Source: Plasmodiophora brassicae
Lineage: Eukaryota > Endomyxa > Phytomyxea > Plasmodiophorida > Plasmodiophoridae
Direction of reading: 5' to 3'
DNA length: 64,000 nt
Assembly (NCBI GenBank): GCA_039704465.1
Contig: JASFAU010000005.1
Location: forward strand, 496,001 to 560,000
Shown here: positions 43,705-55,033 of the stretch, in pieces
How the letters are laid out: every line of letters begins with the position of its first letter
How positions within the stretch are numbered: the stretch's first letter is position 1
The notes under the pieces: generated by a model
Told to the model about the DNA's origin: nothing
The model's database searches: none
The model's input: only the letters and a program-made list of their open reading frames with translations
Program-made: the position numbers and the translations under genes

Positions 43705-44657
43705 CTACAGGTACAGGTCGGGGTTGTGCGGGCCGCCGAACACCAGCGCCCATTCCGCAGGCGTCTGCCAGTCGATTCGCCTGCGTTCCTCGTCGTCGTC
43801 GTCGCCCTGCAGCCGACCGACGAGTCGCATGACGCGCCCGGCGTGCTGCAGGCCGTCGATCGCATTGTCGCCCTCGTCGACAACGGCGAGCAGCGCGGCG
43901 ACTTCCAGGTCCCTGGCCTGGCAGGCGGCGAACAGCTGCCGGGCGCAGCCAGTCCCGACCGCCGGCAGCGCCCAGGCGTCCATGTCCCCGTCGTCCGGCT
44001 GCAGGTGCTCGAACAGGTCGGGCGAGACGCGCGCCCACTGCAACTTGGAGATCGCCAGGTCCGACGAGCTCGCGGGCGGCGACGCGGCGCAGACGACCTG
44101 ACCGCCGCCGGACTGGAGATCCCGGTCGGCGCGACGGTACGCCGGCGTGCTCCCGACCAGGATCACACGTCGGGCGCCGGCGCACGCCAGCCACTCAGCA
44201 ACGCGCTGGCCGAACTCGTCGTGCAGGTCCTGTGGGCCAACGCGCGGGTTAGGCATGCGACGACACCGACTACTACGCGGGGCGGACCTCGATCACGGGC
44301 GAACGCTGCTGGACGACCGCGACGCGTTCCCCATGGGACACGAACAGCTCCAGGGCGAACGTCAGGTCGACGGAGCGCTCGCGCGTCTGCCGGTACCCGA
44401 CCAGCGGGACGACGGCCGGGTCGGACAGGACGCCGACCTTCTCGAACCCGAGCGCCTCCGTCGCGATCAGCACGTCGACGCACAGCTGCCCGACGTTGCC
44501 GACGCTGACCACGGGCTGGCGAACGCACACACACAGAGGTCAGCAAACCAAGAACACGAGAGCGGGGAGGGGGCGCGCGGGCCCATACCCAGACGAAGGT
44601 GTACCCGCGCAGGCCGCCCAGGGCGTTGACGACGCCCCCGTCGCCGACGAGTGCCAT
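43705..44657 (-). CDS. PSMG2: Proteasome assembly chaperone 2 (PSMG2/PAC2)
   Basis: Exon 1 MALVGDGGVVNALGGLRGYT is followed, after an intron at about 44525-44590, by QPVVSVGNVGQLCVDVLIAT, the PAC2 signature (P.VSVGNVgQLa.DlLI.t), and by EKVGVLSDPAVVPLVGYRQT. After an intron near 44250-44275 come DEFGQRVAEWLACAGARRVI, LVGSTPAYR, GCARQLFAACQARDLEVAAL and DEGDNAIDGLQHAGRVMRLV (EGDN is conserved). The end, WQTPAEWALVFGGPHNPDLY, matches 'W..P.SW...FG...p..ly'. With PAC1 it scaffolds the 20S alpha ring. The gene is divergent from NUP107. Confidence 0.9.
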
Positions 44658-44743
44658 GGACTGCGCGACTGCAACGCGCAGTGTCGCCGTCGTCGTCGAT
44701 GCCGCGCGGACTTGCGACCTGCGGAGCGACGACGGGGCGGCGC
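44658..44743. promoter_or_regulatory. Very short divergent promoter region, PSMG2/NUP107
   Basis: Only 86 bp separate the two start codons on opposite strands, so both transcripts must initiate here or inside each other's 5' part. No specific motif is called. Confidence 0.4.
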
Positions 44744-46921
44744 ATGGAGATCGATGCCGGCGGCGACGCCGTCGACGTCGTCACGCTCGTGCAGGACGAG
44801 ATCGAGGCGGTGGACGCGCGCATCGCCGAGCTGGCCAATGCGCCCGAGGTGCGCCTGCCGCGCGGCGCGATGTCGGCGCTGACGCCGCTGTCGCTGCCGC
44901 CGGACGAGGCCGTCGCCGAGCTCGGCGACCTGCGCGCCCAGCGCACCGTCTGGGCGCTCCTGTCGATCATCGCCGGCGAGATCGGCCCGCCCGACGACGC
45001 CGCCGCCGCGGCTGGGGAGGCGCGCGTGTCGCACCGCGCCCTGCTCGAGCGCGTCATCGGCGCGTCGCACGACCTGCGCCGGTGCCGGTCGATCAGCGCC
45101 TGGTCGGAGCTGTGCCACCGGCACGCCGACCCGGACGCCGTCCCGCTCGACTGGCCGAACCCGTTCCAGCACACGTTGGCGTCGTCGTCGTCGTCGGCCC
45201 CGGTCGACCCCGAGCGCGAGCGCGACGCGCACGCCGACGACGCGGCGACGGCGACCCGGTTCTGGCGCGCCGTCTGGCGCCTGGTCGTCGCCGGGCGCCT
45301 GTACGAGGGCGACGAGGCGAACGGCGTCCCGTCCGTCATGCAGGTGTGCCAGGCGAGCGGGCGGGACCACCTGGCGTGCAGCCTGGCGGGCGGGCTCCCC
45401 TACCACAGCACGGGCGACGACGCCGAGGGCAACCCGCACCGCTGGCTGTGGCGGTCGGCGTGTCGTGCGGCCGCCGACGCCGACGGCGCGTCCGTCTGGG
45501 AGCGCGCCGTCTATGGCGTGCTGGGCGGGCAGGCGCGCGCCGCCCTGCCCGCCTGCTCGACGTGGATGGAGTGCCTGTGGGCCACGTCGACCTGCGCCCT
45601 GATCCTGGCGTCCGACGCCGCTCTGCACGACGCGCTGGCGAGGACGATGGACGGGCGCGTCAGCGAGCCGCTGGACGACGAGCGGTGGGTGATGCGCCCG
45701 CGCCCCTTCACGATGCGCGCCCTGGTCGACGACAGCAACGCGGCGTACGCCCAGGGGCACCCGGGCGCCAAACCGGACGCCTACCGTCGCATCGTCTGCC
45801 ACATCGTGCTGGACGACCGGCAGGCGCTGTTCGACGACCTGTACGAGACGATGACGGGCCAGGGCGGCGACGGCGACGTGCACGCGCCGTCCTACATTGA
45901 GTTCGCCGCGCGCCTCTACCAGATCCTGTCGGACGAGCCCGAGGCGGACGCGCACAACGCCCGCATCCTGGTCGAGTTCATCCGGTACCTGAGCCGGACG
46001 CGCGACCTGCACCACCGGATCCCGGCCGTGATGCTGTCGCTGCCCGACGACGTCCGCGTCCGCGAGTACGCCGCCGTCCTGCGGGCCTGCGTCGACGAGG
46101 CGACGCGGCGCTGGTTCCTGGAGCAGGCGCAGCGCCTGTTCCCGAGGGAGACCGTCGCCCGCATCCGGACGGCGCTGCTCGACCTGGTCGTGCCCGGCGA
46201 CGACGCCAGGAGCGTCGACGACCTGATCGCGTGCCAGGCCCTGGACCCGCTGGCCGCCGTCCGCCAGGCGAACGTGTTCTTCAGGGACCTGCTCGCGCGC
46301 GACCTGCTCGACGACGCCGTTCGCCTGAACGCCGCCCTGGTTCGCGACGCGTCCGTCGACGCCGGCGACGACGACCGCGAGCTGATGGCGTGGTCGGCCC
46401 TGGTCAAGGCGCGGTCCAAGATCGTCGACCTGCAGAGGTACGTCGTGCTGTGTGTTCGTGTGTGTGTGTGGTCGGCCCAGACGTGCTGAACGGCGCGCGT
46501 TTAACGGTGCAGGTTCCTGTCGAAACGGTACGACGTCGGCGATGCCCTGGATCGCCTACAGTTTGGCGACACGGGCGCGAACTGGGAGCAGATGCGCGCG
46601 TCGTTCTTCGACATTGCGCGTCGGTCGACGCTGGCCGTCGTCCGGTTCGAGGGCGGCTGGATGCGGTTCGCGGACGCCGACCGGGACGCGCGCCTGGCGC
46701 CGCTCCGGCGCAAGTGCCTGCCCGACCTGGTCGCGCGCCTGTTCGCGGCCTGCGAGCTCATGGGCACGGCCGACAGCAACGGCGCCTGCCTGGACGTTTG
46801 CGCAGCCGTCTCCGAAGATGAGACGCGCGCGTACCAGGCATTCGACCGCGACAGCCTGTGCAACCTGCTGCACTCGACTCGCAACGCCTTCCTCAGGTAC
46901 GCAGCGACCATCGCCTGCTAA
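44744..46921 (+). CDS. NUP107: Nucleoporin NUP107/Nup84
   Basis: A long exon, MEIDAGGDAVDVVTLVQDEI onward, then an intron at 46439-46511 (GTACGT to GGTGCAG with TTAACG), then FLSKRYDVGDALDRLQFGDT. The alpha-solenoid has the NUP107 landmark blocks ASVWERAVYGVLGGQARAAL, PACSTWMECLWATSTCALI, HAPSYIEFAARLYQILSDEP and HNARILVEFIRYL. The total of about 700 residues is close to yeast Nup84. It is a Y-complex scaffold subunit of the nuclear pore. The last residues may be YAATIAC or, if another small intron is used at 46899, a slightly longer end. GC at third positions is extreme, which opens long antisense frames that are not genes. Confidence 0.82.
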
Positions 46922-47287
46922 ATCCACATAGAACACTGCCTCTCTGCAACGCATCGTCGTGTCGTTCTTTGCTCCGGTGAATCGCAGAAGGTGACGGGCG
47001 CTACGTCGTCGTCTGCGGTGGATGCCCCCTCGCACTCCTGCGCCGATTAGTCGTTGGTGGTAGGCGGCGTTGAACCGGTACCAGCGTGCCGCTGCACGTG
47101 GCCGGCACCGCGAGACGCGGTTAGAGCGTCATGGCACCCCGATGCGCGTATGCGAACCATTTGGATCGTTCGCGGGTCGGCCGCTGGTTCGTGCATGAGT
47201 CCGGCCATACCCGAAACTGAACGGAGCGGGCCGTGGCACACATTGATGCATCCATTGATATTGTATAGGGTTCGGTCCTCCCGCGCG
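46922..47287. other. Intergenic between NUP107 and the aspartic protease
   Basis: Both flanking genes end here (convergent). No coding exon, repeat or structured RNA is recognised. Confidence 0.5.
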
Positions 47288-48545
47288 TCATGAGGTGTCG
47301 GCCGCCGCGTGCAACGACGCGACTGGTGCAATGCCGACCTGGTGCTTCGCTGGGTAAAACACCGTGTAGTACTTGGCCAGGAACAGGTCGCCGAGGATGA
47401 ACGCCGGCGCGTCGATCCTGGTGAGGTCTATGGCCGCCCATCCGATCCCGCAGAGCAGGTCTAGACTCGCGTAACGTCAGCGTGGCCATCTGCGCCATCG
47501 GACGCGCCGTGCCCCGTTTCCGACCTTCACAGAGCACGTAGTGTTCGCCGCCGAACGCGTACTCCTTGCCGCTAATCGTGAACACCAGCTGGGGCAGGCG
47601 GCTGACGATGGCGGCGTTGTCGTGCGGCAATGCCTCGACGATGGCCATGACGACATCGTCAGGCGCCGCGAACGCAGTACTGCCTGAGTCGAGGACGCCA
47701 GCGCACGGCGCCTCGTCGCTACAGGCGCCCGTGTCGACGCCATCGACCGTGAACCGGGTAATCTCCACGATCCAGTACCCGGGATCGGTGGCCACCGGCA
47801 CCATGTGCAGGTCGCCCGTGTACAAGCGCTCGTCGGCCTGCCCGAATATGATCTCGCTCCTGCGGACGCCTTCGTCGGCCGAGAAGTAGAAGGAGAATTG
47901 CAGGTCGGGCAGCAGGCCTTGGTCGATCATCGAGTAGACCAGCGGCTTGTTCTGGTCGTACGACTTCTTGCCGGCGAACGCCGACAGCTGCCGCAGGGAC
48001 ATGCCGACGATGCCGTCCAGGACGCCGTTCCTGAACGCGCTGCCCTGCTCGTCCTCGATCAGGCCGCACAGCTGGTGCTTGACGACCAGGCCGGGCGCCA
48101 ACGTGATCGACTCGTACGCGAGCGGGCCGTGCACGGACCCGGATCCGTACCGGACCGACATCTTCATGCCAGCCTGGACGAACGTCGACGACCGCTCGGG
48201 GGTGAACCATTGACGCTCCTGCCTGCAGGTCAACGCCTGGCAGTGCGACGACGAGACCCACAGCTCGGAGGACCCGGTGTCGAACACGACGTTCACCGGT
48301 TGCGGCGGCGTCCCGACCTGGATCTCGGCCAGGAACTCGTTGATCGACGAGGCCGACAGTTCGATGTCGAACGCAGGCGCGCGACTCTTGCGCTTCAGCC
48401 CGTCGTGATGGTCGCGCAGGTTGCGAATGTACTGCAGGCGTCGCTCGGTCGAATGCGACCGCTGCAAACCGACCCGCTGGCGAACGCCATCGGATCCTAC
48501 GCACAGCAGTGCGGCAACGATGAAGAGCTTCGCGAAGGCCGTCAT
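47288..48545 (-). CDS. Pepsin-family (A1) aspartic protease
   Basis: MTAFAKLFIVAALLCVGSDG is a signal peptide, followed by a basic propeptide (RLQYIRNLRDHHDGLKRKSR). The mature enzyme has EFLAEIQVGTPPQPVNVVFD then TGSSELWVSSSHC (first DTGS), the flap RYGSGSVHGPLAYESI, DGIVGMSLRQLSAF and APCAGVLDSGSTAFAAP (second DSGS). One intron, 47461-47524, joins VLCEDLLCGIGWAAIDLTRI to PAFILGDLFLAKYYTVFYPA, then KHQVGIAPV, the conserved C-terminal strand. The spliced product is 397 residues, normal for the family. Location should be vacuolar or extracellular. Both catalytic aspartates and the flap tyrosine are intact. Confidence 0.93.
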
Positions 48546-48668
48546 CGACGACGAACCGTGCCGATACCGGCACCACTCTGTGTACGGTACTCGATCGAAA
48601 CGGCCAAGGATGCCTGTCGCCGCCACTGACGTGCAGCACGTTGAACCGTCCAGGTGGAGTTCATTTGC

Positions 48669-50861
48669 TTATCGGACTGCGACATGGACAGCAGGACGGA
48701 ACCCTGCCTGGTAGTCGTCGTCGAGGTTGCTGAAGTAGTTCTCCTCGCGATCGTACGCGAGTTCGCCGGCGACGTACGTCTGGCGAACGGTGCGATCGTT
48801 GGCGACCGTCATCGCGCCGAACAGGGCGTTGGCGATGTAGGCGATGTCTTCCGCTGCGTGTGGCTCGCGACGCCTGAGCACGTCGAGGCGGCGGCGAAGA
48901 ATGGGTGACGATGCCAGGTCGAGAGCAACAAAGTCGGCCTCCTTGCCGGTTGCGAAGTTACCGACGAATGAATCGAGGCGAAGTTGAGACGCGGTCCCCA
49001 GGGTTAGGAGGTACAACTGCTTGAGCGGCGACAGGCGGTACGACGTCTTGCCGGGGATGAAGTACTCACGTGGCAGGCTCCAGTTCCCGTTGAATGGGTG
49101 CGACACGTCCTGCGGGTCGTTCGCGAACTCGTACTCGTTTGAGAGTGCAACCTTGTAGGCCTCCACCATTCAGCCGTTAACAACCTGTTTGTGGTTGCCG
49201 CCGGGAACCATGTGCATACCTCCCCCATCGTCGCTAGTAGCTCAAAACTGGTACCCGCTCCGACTGCACGTAATGGTCACCTCGACCTCGCTTGTAAGCA
49301 ATGCGCAGGCGGACCCACCGTCAGTTCCGACTCCGAATTCAACGTCTTGTGCAACGGCTTCGCCCATGTTGAACAATCCACTGCCCAAGAACAAGTTTGA
49401 CGTCGGGCAATGACACACGGTGGACTGGGTCCGTCGCAGGAGTTCGTAATCGCGAGGAGTTAGGTCTGTGTGTTTGAGGAATTGCGTCACGATCCGAGGT
49501 GACCCTAGCAAATCATGCAGAGGGCCTTACGAATCGTGTGAGCGAAGCTTGTCCGAGGCGTCAGCAGCCCGTAGTGATTCCATATCTCGGTCTGCGTCAC
49601 GTAGGCATCTATTTGATGATACTCTCTGGAGCCGGGCCCGTATCGATCAAGTGCCATCTTCTTGAAATCATGAACGCTCGCAACAGCGACCTGCAATAGG
49701 GGGCGATTAGTGTGCGCGAACGAATATGAAATAAATCTTCGTGGAACACCAACACAGACCTCTAGGTTCTCGGCCAGGTGCGTGTGGAAACGCATGTCGG
49801 GGAATTCTTCAACAAGACGCTCCCACATCTCCATTGAGGCAGGCGTTTCTGTGGTCAGAAACCTAGTTTGTGCCTGTTAGTCGGCGAAAGTGACAATGCA
49901 CGACAGCAGAACCTCGGAACAAGAGCGAGCATGAGGCGCCGGGATCCGCTGAATCGCGAATGCAGCCTCCGAACAGATCGCTCGATGACTGTGGCCGCCC
50001 GCGACCCATCCTGGTCGTCAAATCGCATGCTGTTGCACATCGGGACGTTGTGCCCGTTGATGTCGGTAAAGTTGACCGCGGCCTGGCAGTTGGCCATTCC
50101 CGTTATGCCGGATATAATTCGCATGTTACGCCGCTCCCCCTCTTCCAGAACGGCGGACGCTGCTTCTTCAAACATGGCGTTGAAGATGAACGCTGACGTG
50201 GTCCCGGACCGCACAAGCTGGTTGAAGAATCGACGCGAGCTCGAAGCCGCAAACTGCGCCGCTTGATACTTTGCCTCACTGAAGAACGTGTACTGCATCA
50301 GCCAGTCCTGCAAACTGTCTCCGTAGCTTGCAATCATGCTGAGGCAAACCCACAGTCAGTACCTGATGACGAAATGACTCTCGACGCACGTATGCGTACT
50401 CGATTTGTGGAGCGTGCGTGTGACAGTCGACAAAGCTAGGGCCATTGTCAAATCTCAGGAACGATTAATTACAGGCCATTGGCCACAAACCCAGGAGTTA
50501 TCAGATGGTCGTCGTCAAACTCGACAACGTCGGCGTCAGGGAACTGTCGTTTCAATGGTACGTATTCGCCGACGGCGACGACTTTCCCCGAATCAACGAC
50601 GAGCATCCCATCCGGGAAGTACTGTACAGCGTCCAGATCGCACTGGTCCTATCAGAACCGGGGCAAGACCCCCCGTCAATCACCGGCACCGTGTCGGACG
50701 ACATACGCGCCCCCAACCGGATCACCCTGGCAGTCGAACGGGTTCGCAATGAAATGCGCCACATGGCCACGATATCCACGACGGGCGCCCGCGGCAACGC
50801 CCACGACGACGACCGCGACGACGAGCACAGGTCGCAGCAGCAATGGCATCGCCCTGCACAC
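48669..50861 (-). CDS. GDA: Guanine deaminase
   Basis: An amidohydrolase assembled from several exons. GMLVVDSGKVVAVGEYVPLK, then EFDDDHLITPG, splices to FVDCHTHAPQIEYA with the HxH zinc site. SLQDWLMQYTFFSEAKYQAA and LVRSGTTSAFIFNAMFEEAA follow, then MRFHTHLAENLEV (third metal ligand), EIWNHYGLLTPRTSFAHTI, TVCHCPTSNLFLGSGLFNMG and FGVGTDGGSACALL (Asp ligand). The end runs LLTLGTASQLRLDSFVGNFA, then TGKEADFVALDL. The pattern is that of guanine deaminase (guanine to xanthine), a purine salvage/catabolism enzyme. The N-terminal exon (containing HFIANPFDCQGDPVGGA) and its start are the least certain part. Confidence 0.85.
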
Positions 50862-51141
50862 CCCAAAATGACAAATGAAGGCCTCTCATCAGTCTCCCAC
50901 GATGGCGGCGACACTGGCGACGCGCCCCATGTTTCCAAAATAGGGGCCCGCTTTGGTCCCGTCGGAGCCAGCACGTGCCGGGGCTGCACCCAAATCTGGA
51001 TGCCAGCCACTGAGACGCCCAAATCCGGCAATCCCCGTCAGGCGTCAGGGGGGCTCTCGGCTCGGTGTTTTTGGAGAAACTGCGTTCTGGCGGTGGGTCT
51101 CAATTGTGGGCACGACGTCGCCGGTCCTCGAAGCAGGGTGG

Positions 51142-51534
51142 ATGAGCACGGGCGCGGGCGACGATATGAAACCCGTCGTCCCGGGCGAGCCGCTGGTCGT
51201 CACCCAGTTCGCGCAAGCCGTCTACGACCTGTGCAAGGGCATTCCGCCCGGATCCGTGTCGACCTACGGGCGGATCGCGGCCATCCTGCACAGCAGTCCG
51301 CGCGCCGTCGGCTCTGCCCTGCGGCGGAATCCGTACGCGCCGATCGTCCCCTGCCACCGCGTCGTCAAGACCGACCTGACACTCGGCGGGTTCAAGGGCG
51401 CCAACGACGATGGCCACCTGAGGCAGAAACGGTCCCTGCTTGAGAACGAGGGCGTCCGGTTCGAAGGCGACCGCGTCCGCCCCGAATGCCTCTGGGAGCC
51501 GCATGCCAAGATGCTGGCATTGGCCACTAAATAG
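51142..51534 (+). CDS. MGMT-type O6-alkylguanine DNA alkyltransferase domain
   Basis: An intronless 130-codon frame from MSTGAGDDMKPV. VTQFAQAVYDLCKGIPPGSV, then STYGRIAAIL, is the start of the DNA-binding domain. RAVGSALRRNPYAPIVPCHR, then VVKTDLTLGGFKG, carries the Arg finger region and the PCHRV active site with the acceptor cysteine. It lacks the N-terminal Ada-like domain of full MGMT, so it is of the minimal type, like yeast Mgt1 or bacterial Ogt cores, but keeps Cys, unlike ATL proteins that have Trp. It repairs O6-alkylguanine by suicide transfer. Upstream in-frame codons from 50953 overlap the guanine deaminase 5' end and look non-coding. Confidence 0.88.
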   Translation: MSTGAGDDMKPVVPGEPLVVTQFAQAVYDLCKGIPPGSVSTYGRIAAILHSSPRAVGSALRRNPYAPIVPCHRVVKTDLTLGGFKGANDDGHLRQKRSLLENEGVRFEGDRVRPECLWEPHAKMLALATK

Positions 51535-51745
51535 CGGGGTTCGTTACTACAAGTACAGACATTACAGGTAGGTATGGATTCATGCCGGCTTGTATCGGCG
51601 TTTCGGCAACAACATGACGTCGTGGAGCCCGCGCGGATTGCTTCGGCCAGTCGAGGAGACGCGTCACGTGACCACGTTGCTTGCGAAGGCTGTGCCGCGC
51701 GGTACTGTATCGATCGGGAAGTCGTCGCTGTCGACGCCCGCCCGC

Positions 51746-53409
51746 ATGGCGCCGGAGCAGGTCGTGGTCGCCGCGCTGGCATGCGTCTGCGTCGTGGCGT
51801 TGCCGGCGCTGGCGTACGCGTACATGACGGTGAAGAAGACGTCGTTCGCGTTGCAGTGCCGCAGGCCGCATACGCTGATGGTGTTCGCGGTCAGCACCCT
51901 GCCCATCGTCGTTGTGCTCTCCATCGCACACGTGTACCCTTCTGCGGTCCAGCCCGTATGGGCCCTCGTGATCGTCTGGCAGGCCTCCTACAGCAATATG
52001 CTCGACTCTATCGTTGTCATCGGCTGGCACTACTGGCGTCTGTGGTCGATTCATAGGCGACTGACGCGTGTCGGTCACATCCTGCCGCCGGCGGATGGGT
52101 CGGTGACGACCGGCGCCGACGATGCAATGCGCCATGCCATGTCGGCCACAGACGCCGTCATCTACGAAGACGCTCGCTTCTCCGCATCGCATTCGCAAGT
52201 GTCGATCGCATCCGAATCCACGTTTATCGCAGTGAGCCACATGTGCACAACGGCGCCGTTGGCGGCCTTTGTCGACTTACGCCGCACCACGACGACACTG
52301 CCGTCTGCCACGTTGCCGTCGTTCATGACGTCACCAGCGGGAATCGTCGTCTGGATCTATATGATCGCTCGTAGCGCCGTATTCCTCGTCGAAATGGGGT
52401 TTATCCTTGTTCGTGTTCGTCAATCTGCAGACGGCTTAGGTACAGCGCTAGCGAAGGACGTCAGCCGCCGTTGGGCATTAACGTGTAACGATCAGGTATA
52501 CGGCGTTCGTTGGTGAGGTGCTGCGCCATTGTCGGCGTGGCAATGACAGTGATGTCGACGTGGTTGGCATTGGCCATGCATCAGGACGCGAACCTGAGCG
52601 TCGCGTATGGGCTGTCACTGCCCAGTCTGCTCATGGTCATCGCGTTATGGGGCGAACTGCTCCTGCATCCGGTCATCGACCATTGGCGCCAGCCACCCCC
52701 AGCTGGATCGGTGCACCCCGAATCGTCATCGAACATGATGGCGCTGTTCCACCGGTTCCTCCTGTCCGACGAAGGGTTCCACGCGCTGATGCAATTCGCG
52801 ACCCGCGAGTTCAGCACGGAGAACCTCGTGTTCATCGCCGAGGTCACCAAATTCGAACGCATGTGGGACGCCCGGGCGCCCACGTCCCGTCAAGGCCACG
52901 CTCGCCTCATCATGCAACAGTTCCTGCTGAACGACGGCGCCATGCCCGTTACCGTCCCACGAGCCGCCTTCCCGAACGGCACCGTCCTGCACCCGCACAT
53001 GTTCACCGCAGCCAAGACAGAAGTCATCCACCTCGTCTTCGTCGACACGTTCTCCCGGTTCCGGGCGCATCCCGCCGGATCCAAACTCTGGAACGAGTTC
53101 GTTGCTAGGGAGCTCGAGGTCTCCATGGTCGCCAGTCGACGATCGTCGGAATCGCGACGAAGTTCCCAGCCGGGAATCTTCGTCGCCGACTCCCGCAGGA
53201 ACTCAGCAGGCCCTGGCAGCGACCGGAAAGGGTCCCTGCCAGCAACCAGCGATTCCCGTCGCAGCACCAACATCGACAGCCGCCGGAACACGCTGGCGCT
53301 TCTCGATGGCATCATCAAAGCCGGCGAGATGCGACGGAATTCGCCCAATGCCACCCCCGACCGGCGTCTGTCACCCGGCGTACACCCGGTCGAAGAGCAA
53401 CAGCGTTAA
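51746..53409 (+). CDS. 7TM-RGS protein 1 (receptor-like with RGS domain)
   Basis: MAPEQVVVAALACVCVVALP starts the first of about seven hydrophobic segments (others include HTLMVFAVSTLPIVVVLSIA, SPAGIVVWIYMIARSAVFLV, VGVAMTVMSTWLALAM and SLLMVIALWGELLLHP). One intron, 52440-52494 (GTACAG to GATCAG), restores the frame at DGLGIRRSLVRCC. The RGS domain follows: MMALFHRFLLSDEGFHALMQ, FATREFSTENLVFIAEVTKF, ARLIMQQFLLNDGAMPV and KTEVIHLVFVDTFSRFRAHP. The tail is Ser/Arg-rich (SRRSSESRRSSQPGI, DSRRNSAGP, SRRNTLALLDG), with repeated RRxS kinase-type sites. It should dampen a G-alpha signal at the membrane, as in plant RGS1. A ligand cannot be inferred. An alternative start is 51614. Confidence 0.78.
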
Positions 53410-53421
53410 TAAAACGAGGTG

Positions 53422-54910
53422 TCAGACGGCGCTGTCGGGTTTAGTGAAGGAGGAGGACACCCGGCTGAGGAGCATGCCCTTCTCGTGCTGCCTGCGCAGG
53501 AAGCGATCCCACACGGCCTGATATGCCGGGTTGGCCAGGAACCGACGGAACGTATCGCCGTACATGAGTTGCAGGACCTCGTCCTTCTCTTCTTTGAACA
53601 TGTGTTGACCCAAGGGGCGCTGTTCCCCGCTGGTCCAGATAACGGTCGTTACGTTCACGAGATGGTGTGCCTGCCCGCTCAGGAACGACGATCGAATCCG
53701 GGCCGCCATTGCCTGCCGAGAAGCGTCGTTACGACGGTCCCAGGTGGCCTCGAACTTTGTGACCTCGGCCCAGAACACGACGTTCTCCTGCAGGCGTCGA
53801 AGAAGTGTCAACTGTGCCCAGCAGCACGACCCGCGTCTGCTTACCGCGCTGAACTCAGAGGCGGCGAAACGAAGCACGGCATTGTACCCGTCGCTGGTCT
53901 GCAGGAACCTTTCGAACGCGGCCTGGCTCGTTGCTGCTGAGGTCTCCGTCGTATCATCCATGCCGCGCTCGTGCATTTGCTCATACACTGGGCGGATCAG
54001 GAGCTCACCACTGATCGCCAGCGTTGTTAGAATAACGGTCGCCTCGACGCTGAGTGCCGTTGCTCTTGTCGTCGTCACCATCACAATCGTCACGATGGAA
54101 CACACCACGACCATTACCAAGCAACGACGCCAGGAACGGCATATACCTGTCAGCAGATCCTTGTCAGAGTTGCCCGAAAACGTAATGGTACGCTGGACAG
54201 TGACCACCTAAGTGATCTTCGGCGTCTCGAACCATGAACATGAGCGACGATATCTCTAGGACGCAAATGCATGTTCTGGCGGCGAAAAGACAGAGCGCAG
54301 TGGTAGCGGTCGGAGATGATAGGCAATCGGGAAAAGGCAACGTTGGATCCGGATCGTTCGACACGGTCAAGTACACGACGACAGGGACGGAGGTGGTCAT
54401 CTGACCGATGACGAAAAATGCGATTTCAGCCTTGGCTGAATTAGTAAAACAGGAACGGGAGATGAACAGGGCATTGGCAGAGTACGTGCTTGATGCGGAG
54501 GGACCAGCTTGCGTTAACTGAACGCCTGGTTGCGATAGACGCTTGTTATAGTCTACAGAGGAACGCGAACGTTCCGCGTCGATCTTGAAGTCGGAGAGAA
54601 GTTGGTTGACGCGCCACAGAAACAAATAGTTCCAGTTGGCAAACACCATGGCATCCATTGCCAGTGTCAGGGCTTCGTAGACGACAGATATGACCAACCA
54701 GCACGGCGTATCTCTCCAGACTTCCGTATAGCACAGGGCAAGAGGTATGGCGGTAACGGCAGTGACGAACATGATCACAGTTCCCGGACGACGAGCCGAA
54801 ATCAGAAGCGACCTCGCCCGCTGTCTCCAATACAGTGCAATGGCAACCGTCGTAGACGCAGCATAGATGCAGCCGACAGCGACGAAGGCCACCTGCCGTT
54901 CATCTAGCAT
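53422..54910 (-). CDS. 7TM-RGS protein 2
   Basis: A convergent neighbour of copy 1, with stops only 12 bp apart. MLDERQVAFVAVGCIYAAST opens TM1; later segments include GTVIMFVTAVTAIPLALCYT, EIAFFVIGQMTTSVPVVVYL, FAARTCICVLEISSLMFMV and CLVMVVVCSIVTIVMVTTT. An intron at about 54130-54215 links the membrane part to the last helices. The RGS domain is AAFERFLQTSDGYNAVLRFA, ASEFSA, joined across an intron at about 53786-53850 to ENVVFWAEVTKFEATWDRRN, RIRSSFLSGQAHHLVNVT and EVLQLMYGDTFRRFLANPAY. The tail is shorter than in copy 1. Same inferred role. Confidence 0.75.
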
Positions 54911-55033
54911 GGCCGAAGGAGTAATTATAAGGATAGCGACCGGTAATGATGATGCGTACCCAAGGGTCTCCGTCTCACGAGTTGGTACGGTGAAGCGATC
55001 GACCTCCGGGACAGTTGGCCGTAGACGTCGTGG

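Noticed and set aside
44540..46015. 491-codon open frame antisense to NUP107
   Set aside because: It follows from extreme GC3 in NUP107; its composition is Arg/Val/Gln low-complexity and the plus strand has clear NUP107 blocks.
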